NCBI RefSeq assembly: GCF_003473485.1
Contig: NC_053046.1
Coordinates: forward strand, 36,665,832 to 36,729,831
DNA length: 64,000 nucleotides
Origin: Medicago truncatula
Taxonomy: Eukaryota > Streptophyta > Magnoliopsida > Fabales > Fabaceae
Direction: 5' to 3'
Position numbers and translations under genes: made by a program. The notes beneath the pieces were generated by a model. It saw nothing but the letters and a program-made list of their open reading frames with translations. It had not been told where the DNA came from and did no database searches. Of the stretch, positions 32,801 through 45,052 are shown piece by piece; position 1 is the stretch's first letter; every line of letters begins with the position of its first letter.

Positions 32801-35001
32801 AAATATTATGCAAACTTAGGTTACATATAATTTATTAACATGAAATTTATTAACCTCGTGAACAAACTCACCTGAGCAGGGGGGCAATTTTCATCACCAA
32901 CAAACTGGGTGTTGGAATTCGGTATATGGAAACTTATCTCCATCAACGAATCTTTCTGAGATCATATGAATAATATTAGACCATAAAAAATGCAAACCCA
33001 AATTAACCACAGCCCACATTACTGTTCCAAGTCCAATTTGGATAAGGAAGGTTTTCTTTAACCAGCTGCAAGCTGTTACGAACTGTACTCATTAAAACTC
33101 AGAAGATTATATAGATATACCTCATTGGCTCCGGTTGTATCATCCACATGGAACTCCAAGATCACATCATTTTTCCCTTGAAGGTTAGTTTGTGAGACGT
33201 CTGCTAAAGGCACTTCGAAAGCTTGCTTTGAGCCAACCATGAAAGCCAGCATATTTCCTGAAATGGAAATATAAGCATAAGAATGTCGACCAGTATTAGA
33301 ACTTCATAAAAGTAGTAAAAAAATTCTATTAAACAAGCTCTCTCTGCTATGAAGAGAAAGACGGCATGTGGCTGGCAAGTGGCAACACAAACAAGAATGA
33401 GAGGAAGGTCCTTTTTGAGAAGCCAAGCAAACCCCACCTCTACCCCAACCCCAAGAAAAACCACAATCTTAAGTATAAGATGAATGGTATCAACTGAATA
33501 TCTTAGTAGAGTGCTACCCCTTGCTGAAAATATCAGCATACCATGTTCTTGTGATGTTTACGTGTTATACAGAACACAGTGTGAAATATTTTTTTTTTCT
33601 CTCAAAACAAATTTTCTCATAGTATAACAAGTAATGATGACAAAGAGAGATGTCTGAGAAAGACGCAAAGCATCAAGAGGAAAGATATCCATTTCAACAC
33701 ATTAGTCAGTTCATGTAAACATCACTGACCATTTAAATCAACTTCTCCCCAATTGCGCCCACTAACAGAAAGTTGCTTCTCCTTTACAGTTATTCCAAAG
33801 GTGTTTTGGAAAAAACTGGTCAAACTTACAACATCCTGCAAAATAGAAAATATCAACATAAGAAATGATATGTGATGCCAATCTAAGTCCCAGTCATTAA
33901 TATCTATATCTGTCAAAATGTTAGTCAAAGGAACAAACATAAGAAAACAAACCAGATATTTGAATTCCTTAGTCTACAAATATATGTAATTGGACATTCA
34001 GGAGGGGCAGAAAGTAACCTGATCACGAAATCCAGTGAATTTGTAGAACAACCCATCTTTGATCTGAACACCAAGTTGATTACTCTTTGGAACCTTCATC
34101 CATGTCACGCTCACTATGTCTGATTTGTCAACTTCAATTGATTTACCACCCCCCTGTCTCTTCCATAAAATTCCCCCAGAATATATTTTTATCTGCCCCG
34201 GATTCTGCAACCCCGATAATATGTCATATGTCATACAAAACAATCACTATATTTAGCCACCTATTTATTTACAAATTTGCTAAAAACAAAAAACTCATTT
34301 TCCCCCAGTTATCATAGTTCTTTTATAAAACAATAAAAGTGAAAATTGATAAATCATTGGCATGGGACAAGCAATGCAACATTAAGTAGAAAGGCTGCGA
34401 ATATTCGACTCCTTCCTATGGATATTTAAATAAATTATACATGAAATCATTCAGTGTGCTTGGTTGAGTAGGATTTATATTGGAAGATAAAAAATTTGGA
34501 ACAAAAATGACTTTGCAAATGCTTGTTAGTCTGCATAACCAAAAAACTTTTCGAGTAAAAAAACTGACAGATAGAAAATCCACTCGAAAACCAAATTAAT
34601 TAACAAAAGACACATTTGAGAACCAAATTAACCAACAAAAGACACATTGGAACAGATAAATTCGAGTTCTACAGTGACACGTCGGACACAATGAAGCATC
34701 AAAATAACCGTTTTGATACGAGAAACAAATACCAAACACCCTAATTTTGAAAATATTTACAAAACAAATAGATAATTAGAATGCTAATAACGATAATCAT
34801 AATAATTAGGGATTAGCGATGAATAAAGAGAAAGAAAATAGTAAAATAAATTAGGGTTTTTTTTCTTAATTACGAAAAGTTTGAGTGATGCATGTAATGT
34901 GAAATCGAGAAAACGAAAATGGAAGATTCTAGAGAGAGAGAGCTGACAGTGCCGCCACGGCCGCCGAGGGTGATATTGTTGAAGAGATGACCGTCAGTCA
35001 T
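29861..35001 (-). CDS. SSRP1: FACT complex subunit SSRP1 (HMG-box histone chaperone)
   Basis: Sixteen coding exons join in frame to 648 aa: 35001-34948, 34204-34019, 33835-33730, 33257-33121, 32955-32872, 32790-32696, 32557-32449, 32287-32201, 32108-32016, 31820-31623, 31519-31374, 31290-31143, 30726-30628, 30526-30332, 30195-30117, 29991-29861. The N-terminal half is the SSRP1/POB3 PH-like region ([16 protein letters not shown] near 28, [11 protein letters not shown] near 105, [17 protein letters not shown] near 222). An acidic stretch (EGDDDDAVD, about 450-514) follows, then a Ser/Thr- and Lys-rich linker and a C-terminal HMG box from [16 protein letters not shown] (about 559-628). It ends [12 protein letters not shown]. 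With SPT16 it forms FACT, which loosens and rebuilds nucleosomes during transcription and replication. Intron 13 appears to be GC-AG; the others are GT-AG. Confidence 0.96.
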
Positions 35002-36668
35002 TGCCTTCTGATCGCAGGAATGAAAGAACGAAGGTTGGTTACACTCTTTCTCTTGTCTCTTGTCGTAACTCAGAAATACAAATTTCGCACCTATTTATTT
35101 CAATTTTAATGGGCCCTGTCCTCCTCACCAGTGGTGAAAAAACCATTTTGCACTTTGTAATTAAAAAATCTGAATAGGAAAACCTCATTTTACAACAACA
35201 ATCGAGATTTATCCCACTAGATATGATCGGTTAAATAGAAAACCTCATTTTAAATTATAAAGTTAAAAAAATCCAACCGCAATTTTGGAATTTCCAAGGG
35301 CCGTGTGAAGCATGGAGATGGAAAAGAATTTCTCTAACTTTTTAATATTCACTGTTTTATTATGTGAAATCTAAACGGATCATACCATTTTATATCAGAT
35401 TCTTTTTCAAAATGTGATATTCATGTTTATTTTACCCCATAAAAAAGGTATTTTCTCTTATCCCATATATTAGCAATTTTTTTTCTAAACTCATTGAATA
35501 ACTTATTTATTTGATCTATGTTATAAATCAAATGCGTTAATTATTTAATGAATTTGAAAAAAAGAATGTTCTGAACACTCCATATGTTTTCGTTTTCATT
35601 TTAGCTCTTAATTTTTATTATTTTTATCTTTAAGTTTTTAACGTTTAAAAATGCATATCTAATTTGTCCCATGTTAAGAAACAAATCTAAATTTTGTAGA
35701 GGAGCTTTTTATATTGTTACAAAGATGTCCACAAAAATTATTCAAAAATTTAATAGTTGAAGGATAATTAAACACATTTAATTTTAGCATGTATGCACAT
35801 GGACTAAAACTACTTACAAGATAATTTTGTAAAGACCGGAATTGATAACAAAAAATTTAGAGGGATCAAAGTTACAAGAAAATTTTTAGAAGGATTAAAG
35901 TGAAAGTTGATATATTTAGATGGACTAAAAACATCTTAACTCTACTTCAAAAAATTAACATATTAACGCTAAAAAAATCTAATTTTTGTCACATAAGTCA
36001 CTCTTATGTATGAGTTTAATTATGGTGGGTTGACGGTCCAAAACAATTTTGCACACAGAATCAATCAAAACATTTAAAATCAATACATCAATTAATATTT
36101 TTAATTTATGTGACAATTGAGGATGTTTTGATTGTTTGTGTGTACAAAGTTGTTTTGAACCGTTAACCACCTCATTAAACTCAACCAATATTATATTCTT
36201 TAAAAATAATAGTTTTAGCTTAACACATGACAAGCAATTGAATTGAGCTTTAATCGAATATATAGTAGTTGAATGAAGGTTAGTCGAACTAAAGTGATCG
36301 AATATGAAATAGATGAATCTTTCTGAAGTTGTGAGTTGACAATTGAGCATTCAACTTAACTTGCGTTTCATGTTTGTGGTCTCACTAATTGAAACAGTAT
36401 ACCCCATTTGGCAAAGGTAGCTGGTTATCCTCCCATCCCATGTACTAACAAAATGATCGGTTGCCACTTTTTAGAGACAACCTCTATTGAGAATTTACAT
36501 ACCTTCATAAATGTTTTTCCAGATATAGCTAGGCAATTTCTTTCTTGTATATTTCACAAATATGTACAAAAATACAAAATAAAAAAAACTCATTAAAATT
36601 TAATTAACCAAGATGCAATGTCGTTTATGCAGTTTTTATTGTTCCTCTCACAAAAATACAATTTTTAA

Positions 36669-37285
36669 GAAAATTCTATGTTGAAGTCATAAAAATGATT
36701 TTTTTGGTGAAGTTATTAACATTATAACATAAAAAATGTAAGGGTCCTGCTAACCGGTGCCCCCGGACACGGGTTAAGCATACCATAAAAGGGAATTATT
36801 GCCATAAAAGGGAACTGTTTTTGACATTATTATAAATTAATTACACAATTTCAATGCATTAACTACTATATAATTTCCTTTTTCATACCCTTAACCAGTG
36901 TCCCGGGGGCACCGGTTAGCATTTCCCAAAATGTAATGAGTAACACCTCACCGTTTGTATGATGACATCAAAAGTTCAATCATTATAGTATCATCAATTC
37001 ATCATATTAACAAGACTACACTTAATATAATTTTATCCTACCATATTATAAGCGTAACACCCCACAAAGTGTAACACTTAAGACTATCACATAATATTAT
37101 CAAATCTGTTTGCATGTTAAAGATTTCAACGATAAAATAGTACATGTAAGTCCAAGATGTTGCAAGTATTACTAGATGAATTACTATTGATTATTAATCA
37201 GTAATCAACAATTTAAAAATGAATCAAACATTAAAATCAAAATTGACTTTTTCAAAAAAGTCAATTTCTTGACTCCGTAGAAGTC
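36669..37285 (-). mobile_element. Dispersed repeat, copy A (inverted relative to 43733-44153)
   Basis: Reverse-complemented, this segment aligns over its length with 43733-44153. Shared blocks include TTGATTTTAATGTTTGATTC, TACATGTACTATTTTATCGT, TTTAACATGCAAACAGATTT and AAAGTTCAATCAT/AACTTTTGATGTCA. The ends are weak inverted repeats (GGACTTCTACGG versus GAAAATTCTATG), so it is probably a non-autonomous DNA element of about 420 bp. Copy A is interrupted by the 186-bp Mutator MITE at 36742. Confidence 0.7.
36742..36927. mobile_element. Mutator-type MITE nested in copy A, exact 9-bp duplication
   Basis: The termini are GGGTCCTGCTAACCGGTGCC and, inverted, GGGAAATGCTAACCGGTGCC, and they continue into CCCGG. 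AAAATGTAA flanks both sides (36733-36741, 36928-36936). Comparison with the intact copy at 43733-44153 shows that the host repeat continues across the insertion point, which confirms the element's ends. Confidence 0.9.
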
Positions 37286-39626
37286 CTTTTTTTAATCATT
37301 AAAACAATTTTTCACACCCTATAAATAGTTTGTGACAGTAATCATCTATTTTAAGAGCATTTCTATTGATTATTTTCTAAGCAAACTACTTTAGTTTCAT
37401 GCACTCCTACCATCTGGTTCCCACAGTGTCATGTTATATTTGTGCAACTCATATACATTTTACTTCAATGTTAAAAACTATGCAACTCTTAAGCAATTCA
37501 CACTAGTTGTAACAAAAGAGAAGAAGCAATCCACAATTTTTATTTGCATGAAGTACCATATGTTACATATGCTAACTCATATTCTCCTAATGGGTAGGGA
37601 AAATAAGCAACTCGGTCATTTTTCTATGAAACCCTCTTATATACCTCATTGAAGATGTTCAAAGTGAATATCGTGTCTAAAGAACTTGAAGCTCTAAGTT
37701 CTCTCCTAATTTATTTCATGAATATCGAGACAATAAAAACAAAATTACCAAGACCACAAAATTACCTAGGGTTATACATAAGTTGAGCTGGACCAAGTTT
37801 GGTTAAAACTGAGACCCAAAAACCATGTAAGAACTTGACCTAAGTTCTCTTCTAAATAATATTTCTTTTCCTATAAATAATTTACGGTAAATTTATTCAA
37901 AATATACCCACCGCCCCTTTCTTCAGCCATATCATGCAAGAAACGGGCCACTTAAGTTGTGAAAGGTGGCATTATAAAGTCATAATTTTTTCACCAAAAA
38001 AAAAACGTCATTATTATATTATATTGTGTAGTAAAGTGGGCACTTAACCGGCCAAAGAAAAACATGCACTGCAAAATCTCTTATTATATGCACCATGTAG
38101 GGAAATATGTGTCGGATGTGTCATGGGTTGAAAATGGAGAGACATTAGTTGGATTAGTTTATTAGATTCATGTTGTCAGAACTTGAACAGAGATCGAAGA
38201 GACGTGCGACTTCTTATGATTAGGGATGTCAATGAATATCTATAGATACAAATAGTATGGTACTTGTTTCCGTTCCGTTGGATAAATATGATACTCGTGT
38301 CCGCCCCTGTATCCACAAGTATTCACGGGTATTTATATATTTTTGAATTTATTTAATTTTTGGTATAAAGAAGAACTTCTTTTAATTATCGAAAAACTTC
38401 AATTTTTAAACATTCATACATAATTCATTCAAATTTCATAAATCATATATAATCCATACAAATTCATGATTCTTGCATAATCCATACAAATTTTTGAAGT
38501 AAAATAAAAGGAATAAAAACATCCAAATTTCATATGCATTCCAAATTTCAATAACTTCATTTGACTTCCCAATTGTTGAAATAAAAGCATATAAATCCCA
38601 AATAAAAATCTAAATAATCAACATAACAATGATAATTGAAATAAAATCTTATAACATTTACTAACAATGTCCGATGCATTGAATGCACAATTTTCTATAA
38701 AAAAAAATTCCAATTAAGAAGTTGATATAGAAATGATATTATAAGCTCAATAATTTATCATCCGATTTCTCCAAGAATAAAATGAGGTCAAGTCCAAATA
38801 GTTGGAAATAAAGAGCACTTAAAAAATGGTCGTTTATAAATTATATGGAATAATAAAAAGATAAGTAGCCATGAAAATCATCAAGTTAAAGAGGAGAGAA
38901 TCCTATAAAGTAAGTGGAATATGAATAAAGTTAGTGGAGTCCGATCATAAGCAATTAATATACGTAGAAACAAACTAACCATACAAAAGAACTATCCACA
39001 CAAAATATAAGAAGATGCTCAATATAGAAGGACTAATCTACTTTATAAAGAAGTGCGAATATAAAAGAGTTGATCATAAAAGTAAAGCAAAGTGAACAAA
39101 TTATAGAGAAAAAAATAATCAAAACTTTTAACCAAAATGAATCCACTTTCACAGTTGAATATAATCAATTAATCATATGATACATGTGTAACTGTGTGTA
39201 GTAATAAATATATAACTTGAAGAAAAAAAAACATGTGCGTATACTAATACTCTCAAAAAACATACATGCACTTGAACTTTTGAGTCTTTGTCTTATTTTT
39301 TAAGTCAGTGTTTCAATGCTTTTCTGTATAATATATGGTTGCATTATGTGAAAGCTAATCACAGCATTAGATACTAATACTATTCTCACTATGTTAATGG
39401 ATATAATTGTTAGTTATGTTGATTTACATAAAGATGATTGAACACAGATATTTTATTTTTGAAGATAGAAACAAAAAAAGCATGGTAGTTAGCATAGTGA
39501 GAAAGAGATTCTGCATAGAAGAAGCTTCTTGATTTTCTACTAGTTGATCATGCATTATATAAGTGCATGTTTTGGTGATTAAACTTTGTGTGTGGAAAGC
39601 TTTTGAGGAACACTGAGAGGAAAAAC

Positions 39627-42600
39627 ATGGGAAATAAGATGGTAACATACAACAAGTACAAAAGAGTCTTGTTCTTTATCAAAAAGTATAAGGTGACTGA
39701 GCTGGTTCCACCTGAAGACCTCAGGGAGATTTTTTCTGAGTTTGCCGGAGGTGGATCATACATGTCAACCGAGCAATTACACCGGTTTCTTGTGGAGCAT
39801 CAAGGCGAGGAGAATTTCACGTTATTGGATACGGAGAAAATTGTTGATAAGATTTTGCAGCTGAGAAGGACACAACAGGAAACGGTTCATGTTGATCAAC
39901 ATAGAGAAAGGAAAATCGCCCTTGATGATATCTTCCGGTTTTTGTTCCTAGATGATTTCAATGGTCCTTCCAAAACTGAGGTAAAACATGGTCATTATGT
40001 TAGTTATTCAGTTAATCAGAGTCTTTGGATGAAGATCAGACGATTCATGTTTTGAACCAAATTTGCTAAAGTCGGAACCTGAATAGTCCAATCTTAGTCA
40101 GATGATTTCAATTTCCCTTAAGTTTTCTAGTGTTGCTACTTTTTCTCCTTTCTTGTATTTTTATTTAATTGACCTTACTTTGCTAACAAGAAAGTATAAA
40201 TAAATGTCATTACAGGTAAATCATGATATGAGTGCTCCATTGTCACATTATTTCATATATACAGGACACAATTCCTTCCTTACTGGAAATCAACTAAGCA
40301 GTGATTGCAGTGAAGAACCAATCATAAAGGCGCTGCAACAAGGCGTGCGTGTTATAGAACTCGATTTATGGCCAACTTCTAGTAAAGAAGATATTAAAGT
40401 TGATCATGGATGGTACTATTTAGACTATATAAACAATAAAATCGGTTTTTTATATGATCTTAATCGAATCAACACAAAACTTATTTCATTTTTGTCACTG
40501 TCATAGGACACTTACAAATCCTGTATCACCTATCAAATGTTTGGAGTCTATAAAGAAATATGGTTTTGTTGCATCTCAATATCCAGTGATCATAACTATA
40601 GAAGATCATCTTACAGAAGAACTTCGAGCGAAATTTGCAGAAGTATGCAATAGACTATTCTATTTTTAATTTTCCTTTTCTGATCTCAATATTCATTTCT
40701 TTCTTTTTTTTCTTTTCATTGTATCTTGTTGCAGATGGCAACTCAAATATTTGGAGAAATGCTTTATTATCCTCAACCAGCAGAATGTTTAACTTTAACA
40801 GAATTTCCTTCACCGGAATCATTGAAAAATAGAGTTATTATATCAACAAAACCTCCGAAAGAACATTTTAAGTCCAACCGGATCAAGGACAACGGCAACT
40901 ATCATGCTCTAGATGGAATTAGTGAATCATCAGAAGAAGAATCATCGGGAAAGGAATCGCCAGATTCTACAGTTGAAGTGGAGATTAATAGTGCGGTGAG
41001 AAATGCTAGCAATACATTATTTTTTATGTACTCTTGAAGTACTATTAATAAGGTTTGCGTGCTTGTGTTACAATTTTTTTTTGTGTTTATCAGAATGGAA
41101 GTGATAGCGATGAGGGAGACGCAGGTAAATATGGATGTCATCGAAGATTATTTCAAGAGTGTTCACCGGATTACAAAAGTATAATAACAATCCAAAATAA
41201 GAAACTTAAGGGTAGCTTGAAAGATAAATTGAAAACTGACGGTGAACTTAGACGCTTAAGTTGGAGCGAAACAACCTTAGAAAAGGCTTCAGAATCTCAT
41301 GGAACAGACATCATTAGGTATGTGATACAAGAGCACGCTATAATCAAATTTTAGTACCTAACAGTCTCCTATGGTTTATCTGATTCAAACTGTTACTCTT
41401 CCAGATTCACACAAAAAAATATACTCAGGGTGTACCCTAGGGCGACACGCGTCAAATCCACAAATTTCAAGCCACATCTTGGGTGGATGTATGGAGCTCA
41501 GATGGTTGCATTCAATATGCAGGTTAGGGAACTGTCACCAACCTGCTTTCGATGTTTTCGGAAATGCTTTCTTTCAAATTAGCTTTCATTTTCTCTCTAT
41601 CACAATTAAAAAGGAAAATTTGTAACAAAATGTCATTTTTGGTTTGACCACCCACATATAGAGTAAAAATTGAAAATGTTGTTAGAAAGTGGTGTTTCTT
41701 TTCATGGAAATGGAATGATAGTGGGAGCTTTTTGAAACCTGAGTCACATCATTCAGCTGTTTTCTGATGTGGAGCAATCTAGTATGCATGTCAGCATGAA
41801 ATTTTTGCTACCAAGAGATTGGTGAATAATGTGGCAGTGACACTTTAGATTGAAGGCGCGTCGGTGTATAACATCAACACATGGTGTACTCCCATTCAAT
41901 GACTTCTACTTTTTCAAATTATTATCGGTGTCTGCGTTACTGTTTCCTAACGACAAGTGGATTAACTTCGCTTGCAAGTTACTGTATCATATCTTTTAAA
42001 GGAATGCTAACCTTTTTCTTTCCTACTACTTTTTTTCCTCAATAGGGGTTAGGAAAATCACTCTGGTTGATGCAAGGAATGTTCAGAGCAAATGGAGGAT
42101 GTGGTTATGTAAAAAAGCCTGAAATTCTAATGCAGAAACTTCAATGTGACAATGAGTTTGATCCTACAAGGATTATGCCAGTGAAGAAGACATTAAAGGT
42201 AAACAATACCATAGTACATTATTCAATTTTAAAAGGTAAATTCTTTTGTTTGGTGACAGCTTAATGTTAAGTTAACATATTTAATAACAGGTAAAAATTT
42301 ACATGGGACATGGTTGGAGCTTAGATTTTAGTCCCACACACTTTGATATGTTCTCTCCCCCAGACTTTTACACAAAGGTAAGTTTGAAAATTCCTTATAT
42401 ATTAGCTGCTTTTGGTCGAAACCAATATTTTTGGATTATTTCTCACTTCATTATTTTCAACTATCCTTTCATAATTCTTGTGCAACAAACATAAAATTAT
42501 TAGACTCTTAATTCCAACTTAATATTATTTGTTACACAAGCAACCCTGCTTTCAAAAGAATATAGATGAAAAAAAATACAGACAAATAACATACTATGTT

Positions 42601-43391
42601 TGCTAACGAAATTCGACCAATTGTGCTAACGCGTCCGATTGCATAGCTGCTGCAGTTCCTTTCTATTATCAATGTAAGATTAGGGTTTACATGTCGTGGT
42701 TATCTTGTGATCATTGACATTGTGGACAAATGTGACTAATGCAGTCGCAATGCAATTGCAAAGGCCTTCAAAACTTGTACGTCACCACAACAGTTGTGTC
42801 GCAAACTGCAATTTAAACTACGAATTTCACTCATAACAAGGAGTATTAAAGAGTTTTTTTAATAGAAAAAAAAAATTGAGGTAGGGAGAAATAATTATTA
42901 ATTGAAATGACGATCATGACCATTTTACAATTGTTCGTAGTAGGATTTGAGATTCATACCTTAAAGTTACTAGGTCAAACTCTTACCACTGAATCGGCAC
43001 ATTGTGGACACGAGTCTTGAAGAGTTGTTTTCTCAAACACAAACAAACATTGTTATATTATATGATTATCTTACAATTGGATTGGTTTTTGTGACAGATT
43101 GGTATTGTTGGTATCCCTGCTGACATTGCAAGGAAGAAAACAAAAGTAATAATGGACAATTGGTTTCCTGTGTGGAATGAAGAATTTGAATTCCCTTTGA
43201 CTGTTCCAGAGCTTGCTTTACTTCAGATACAAGTAAGAGACAAAGATCAAGGAGGAAAAGATGACTTTGCTGGACAAACATGTTTGCCAGTTTCAGAGAT
43301 AAAACTTGGATTTAGATCAATCCCTTTATATAATGAAAAGGGTGAACAATTTAAATCTGTTAAGTTGTTAATGAGGTTTCAATTTGAATGA
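39627..43391 (+). CDS. Phosphoinositide-specific phospholipase C (first of tandem pair)
   Basis: Nine exons join in frame to 607 aa: 39627-39980, 40216-40412, 40507-40642, 40735-40995, 41094-41317, 41405-41522, 42046-42198, 42291-42377, 43098-43391. An N-terminal EF-hand-like region ([11 protein letters not shown]...) is followed by the X domain with catalytic His136 ([12 protein letters not shown]) and His182 (VDHGWTLTNP). An acidic linker ([12 protein letters not shown]) then leads to the Y domain ([54 protein letters not shown]) and a C-terminal C2 domain (VKIYMGHGW to LLMRFQFE). Plant PI-PLCs cleave phosphoinositides at the plasma membrane in a Ca2+-dependent way. The ATG at 39627 is the first Met; the frame upstream opens only with GTG. 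Trp184 and Asp181 beside the second His differ from the paralogue (Arg and Val). Confidence 0.95.
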
Positions 43392-43732
43392 ATTGTAGAT
43401 GTAATGTAATTAATTCATCTGGGATATAAATCCTCCTTCTTTGTAATGGTTAACTTTTTTTTTTTGTCAACTATTTTAATTACTTTTGATCAAGAAAAAG
43501 AAATAAAATTAAAAAAAAAAACAAAAACAAAATATTCACTAAAAGAAACACTCCACCGTATATTGATATTCTTATTTTATTTTATGCTATTCATCTTGTG
43601 GGGTAAATTATTCTCTCAGGACCATGAAATTGGTATAATCAATATTTTCCTTAGGAATGTACTTCTTACTTATTTGGAAACAGTTATATAATTGAAAACA
43701 GCCACATGTGATGATAATATCTATTAATGCAA

Positions 43733-44153
43733 GGGAGCTTCTACGGTGCAGTCAGGAAACTGACTTTTTTAAAAAAGTTAATTTTGATTTTAATGTTTGA
43801 TTCATTTTTAAATTGTTGATTACTGATTAATGATCAATAGTAATTCATATAGTAATGCTTGCAACATCTTGAACTTACATGTACTATTTTATCGTTGGCA
43901 TCTTTAACATGCAAACAGATTTGATGATATTATGTGATAGTGTGTTACATTTTGTGGGGTGTTACACTTGAAACAAGGTTGGATAAAATTAGATTAAGTG
44001 TAGTCTTGTTAATCTGATGAATTGGTGATAGTATGATGACTGAACTTTTGATGTCACTTTACAAACAGTGGAGTGTTACTCACTACAGTGTTGATGTTAT
44101 AATGTTAACTTCATCAGAAACGTCATTTTCATGACTTCACCATAGGATTTTCC
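43733..44153 (+). mobile_element. Dispersed repeat, copy B (intact, about 420 bp)
   Basis: Uninterrupted version of the repeat at 36669-37285, in the opposite orientation. It starts GGGAGCTTCTACGGTGCAGT and ends CTTCACCATAGGATTTTCC. The ends are partly inverted. It has no ORF. The two copies bracket the first PLC gene. Confidence 0.7.
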
Positions 44154-44198
44154 ATTAAATGCAAAGCACTTTACACCAACTTTTCTTTTTATAAAAAA

Positions 44199-44290
44199 CT
44201 AGTCGAGATACCCGTGCTACAGCACGGGTAGCGCGGCTTCGCCGCGGTGTATGGCCGCGGCTCCGCCGCGTGTCGCGTCTCGGCTGCGCT
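44199..44290 (-). mobile_element. Helitron-like 3' terminus with GC-rich hairpins
   Basis: On the minus strand, a perfect 9-bp-arm hairpin (ACCCGTGCT / AGCACGGGT on the plus strand, 44210-44229) is followed 7 nt later by CTAG and then a T. This is the layout of a Helitron 3' end: hairpin, short spacer, CTRR, with insertion before T. Next to it lie further GC-rich palindromes (GCGCGGCTTCGCCGCGG, GGCCGCGGCTCCGCCGCG; 44230-44275), strikingly GC-rich for this window. The element would extend rightward. I could not fix its 5' TC end and no Rep/helicase ORF is present. Confidence 0.55.
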
Positions 44291-44396
44291 TGGCATAGTG
44301 ATTTTTTTTTGTTCATAGTGAAAATATGAAAAGTATTTAAAGCATAATAATGTATATATTGATCGGTAGTAATGAAAAATTATAAAATAATTATTA

Positions 44397-44527
44397 TTTT
44401 TTTGTCAAGTAGATTAGTGGCTAGAGCTCACACAATTTAATTGTCGAGAAGTGGAGTTTCCGGGGTTCGAACCCCGGCCCCAGCATATAAAATGTGATAT
44501 CCCTACCAACTGAGTTAAGCTCACGGG
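44397..44527 (-). mobile_element. tRNA-related SINE copy
   Basis: On the minus strand it begins CCCGTGAGCTTAACTCAGTT and contains the box B sequence GGTTCGAACCCC. It continues TCGACAATTAAATTGTGTGA, then GCCACTAATCTACTTGAC and a short A tail. It matches 48013-48146 almost end to end. Confidence 0.75.
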
Positions 44528-44648
44528 GATAAAATTATTAAATTTTAATTTGAACAAATATATATTAAATTTTAGTATTGAGGATATTAAAAAAGCTAAT
44601 AAATAGTAACCAAAAAAAGCTAATAAATGAAAATAATCATAGTTTTTA

Positions 44649-45043
44649 GGTTTAAATATGTATTTCATCCTTGCAATTAAGGGTCGTTTAAAAATTGGTC
44701 CCTGTAATCGCTAATCCTGGCAATTTACCCTTGCATTGTTTAATCATTTAAAATTTCGTCCCTCTCCCCACTTAATCACTGCCACATCACTAATTTGATG
44801 ACATGACAATCCCTGTCACACATGAAATTCCAATTTTACCCCTGGGTTTCCAATTCTTTCTTCAATATTTTGTCCTCTTCTTAAGGGAAAAATTAGAATT
44901 TCACGTGTGGCAGTGATTAAGTTAGTCAAATGACGAAATTTTAAATGATTAATGATTGCAAGGCTAGTTTGCAAGGATTGGCGAATACAGGGACCAATTT
45001 TTAAACGACCCCTAATTGCAAGGATGAAATACATATTTAAGTC
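44649..45043. mobile_element. Mutator-type MITE, 395 bp, exact 9-bp duplication
   Basis: The termini GGTTTAAATATGTATTTCAT and, inverted, GACTTAAATATGTATTTCAT continue as near-perfect inverted repeats for about 60 bp (through TTGGTCCCTGTA). TAGTTTTTA flanks both sides (44640-44648 and 45044-45052). The AT-rich flanking sequence resumes as TTTACTAATATG, matching the undisturbed copy near 46,610. Confidence 0.88.
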
Positions 45044-45052
45044 TAGTTTTTA

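Larger units (their letters stand above)
35002..39626. other. Intergenic region between SSRP1 and the first PLC gene
   Basis: AT-rich spacer of 4.6 kb. Apart from the two nested repeats listed separately (36669-37285 and 36742-36927), I see no coding sequence. Near 38,222-38,345 is GGGATGTCAATGAATATC...ACGGGTATTTATATATTT, which resembles common dispersed plant repeats. The SSRP1 promoter should lie just right of 35,002 and the PLC promoter left of 39,627. Both start regions are pyrimidine- or AT-rich without a clear single TATA box. Confidence 0.5.

Noticed and set aside
39588..39626. Upstream start for the first PLC
   Set aside because: The frame opens with GTG; the first ATG is at 39627.
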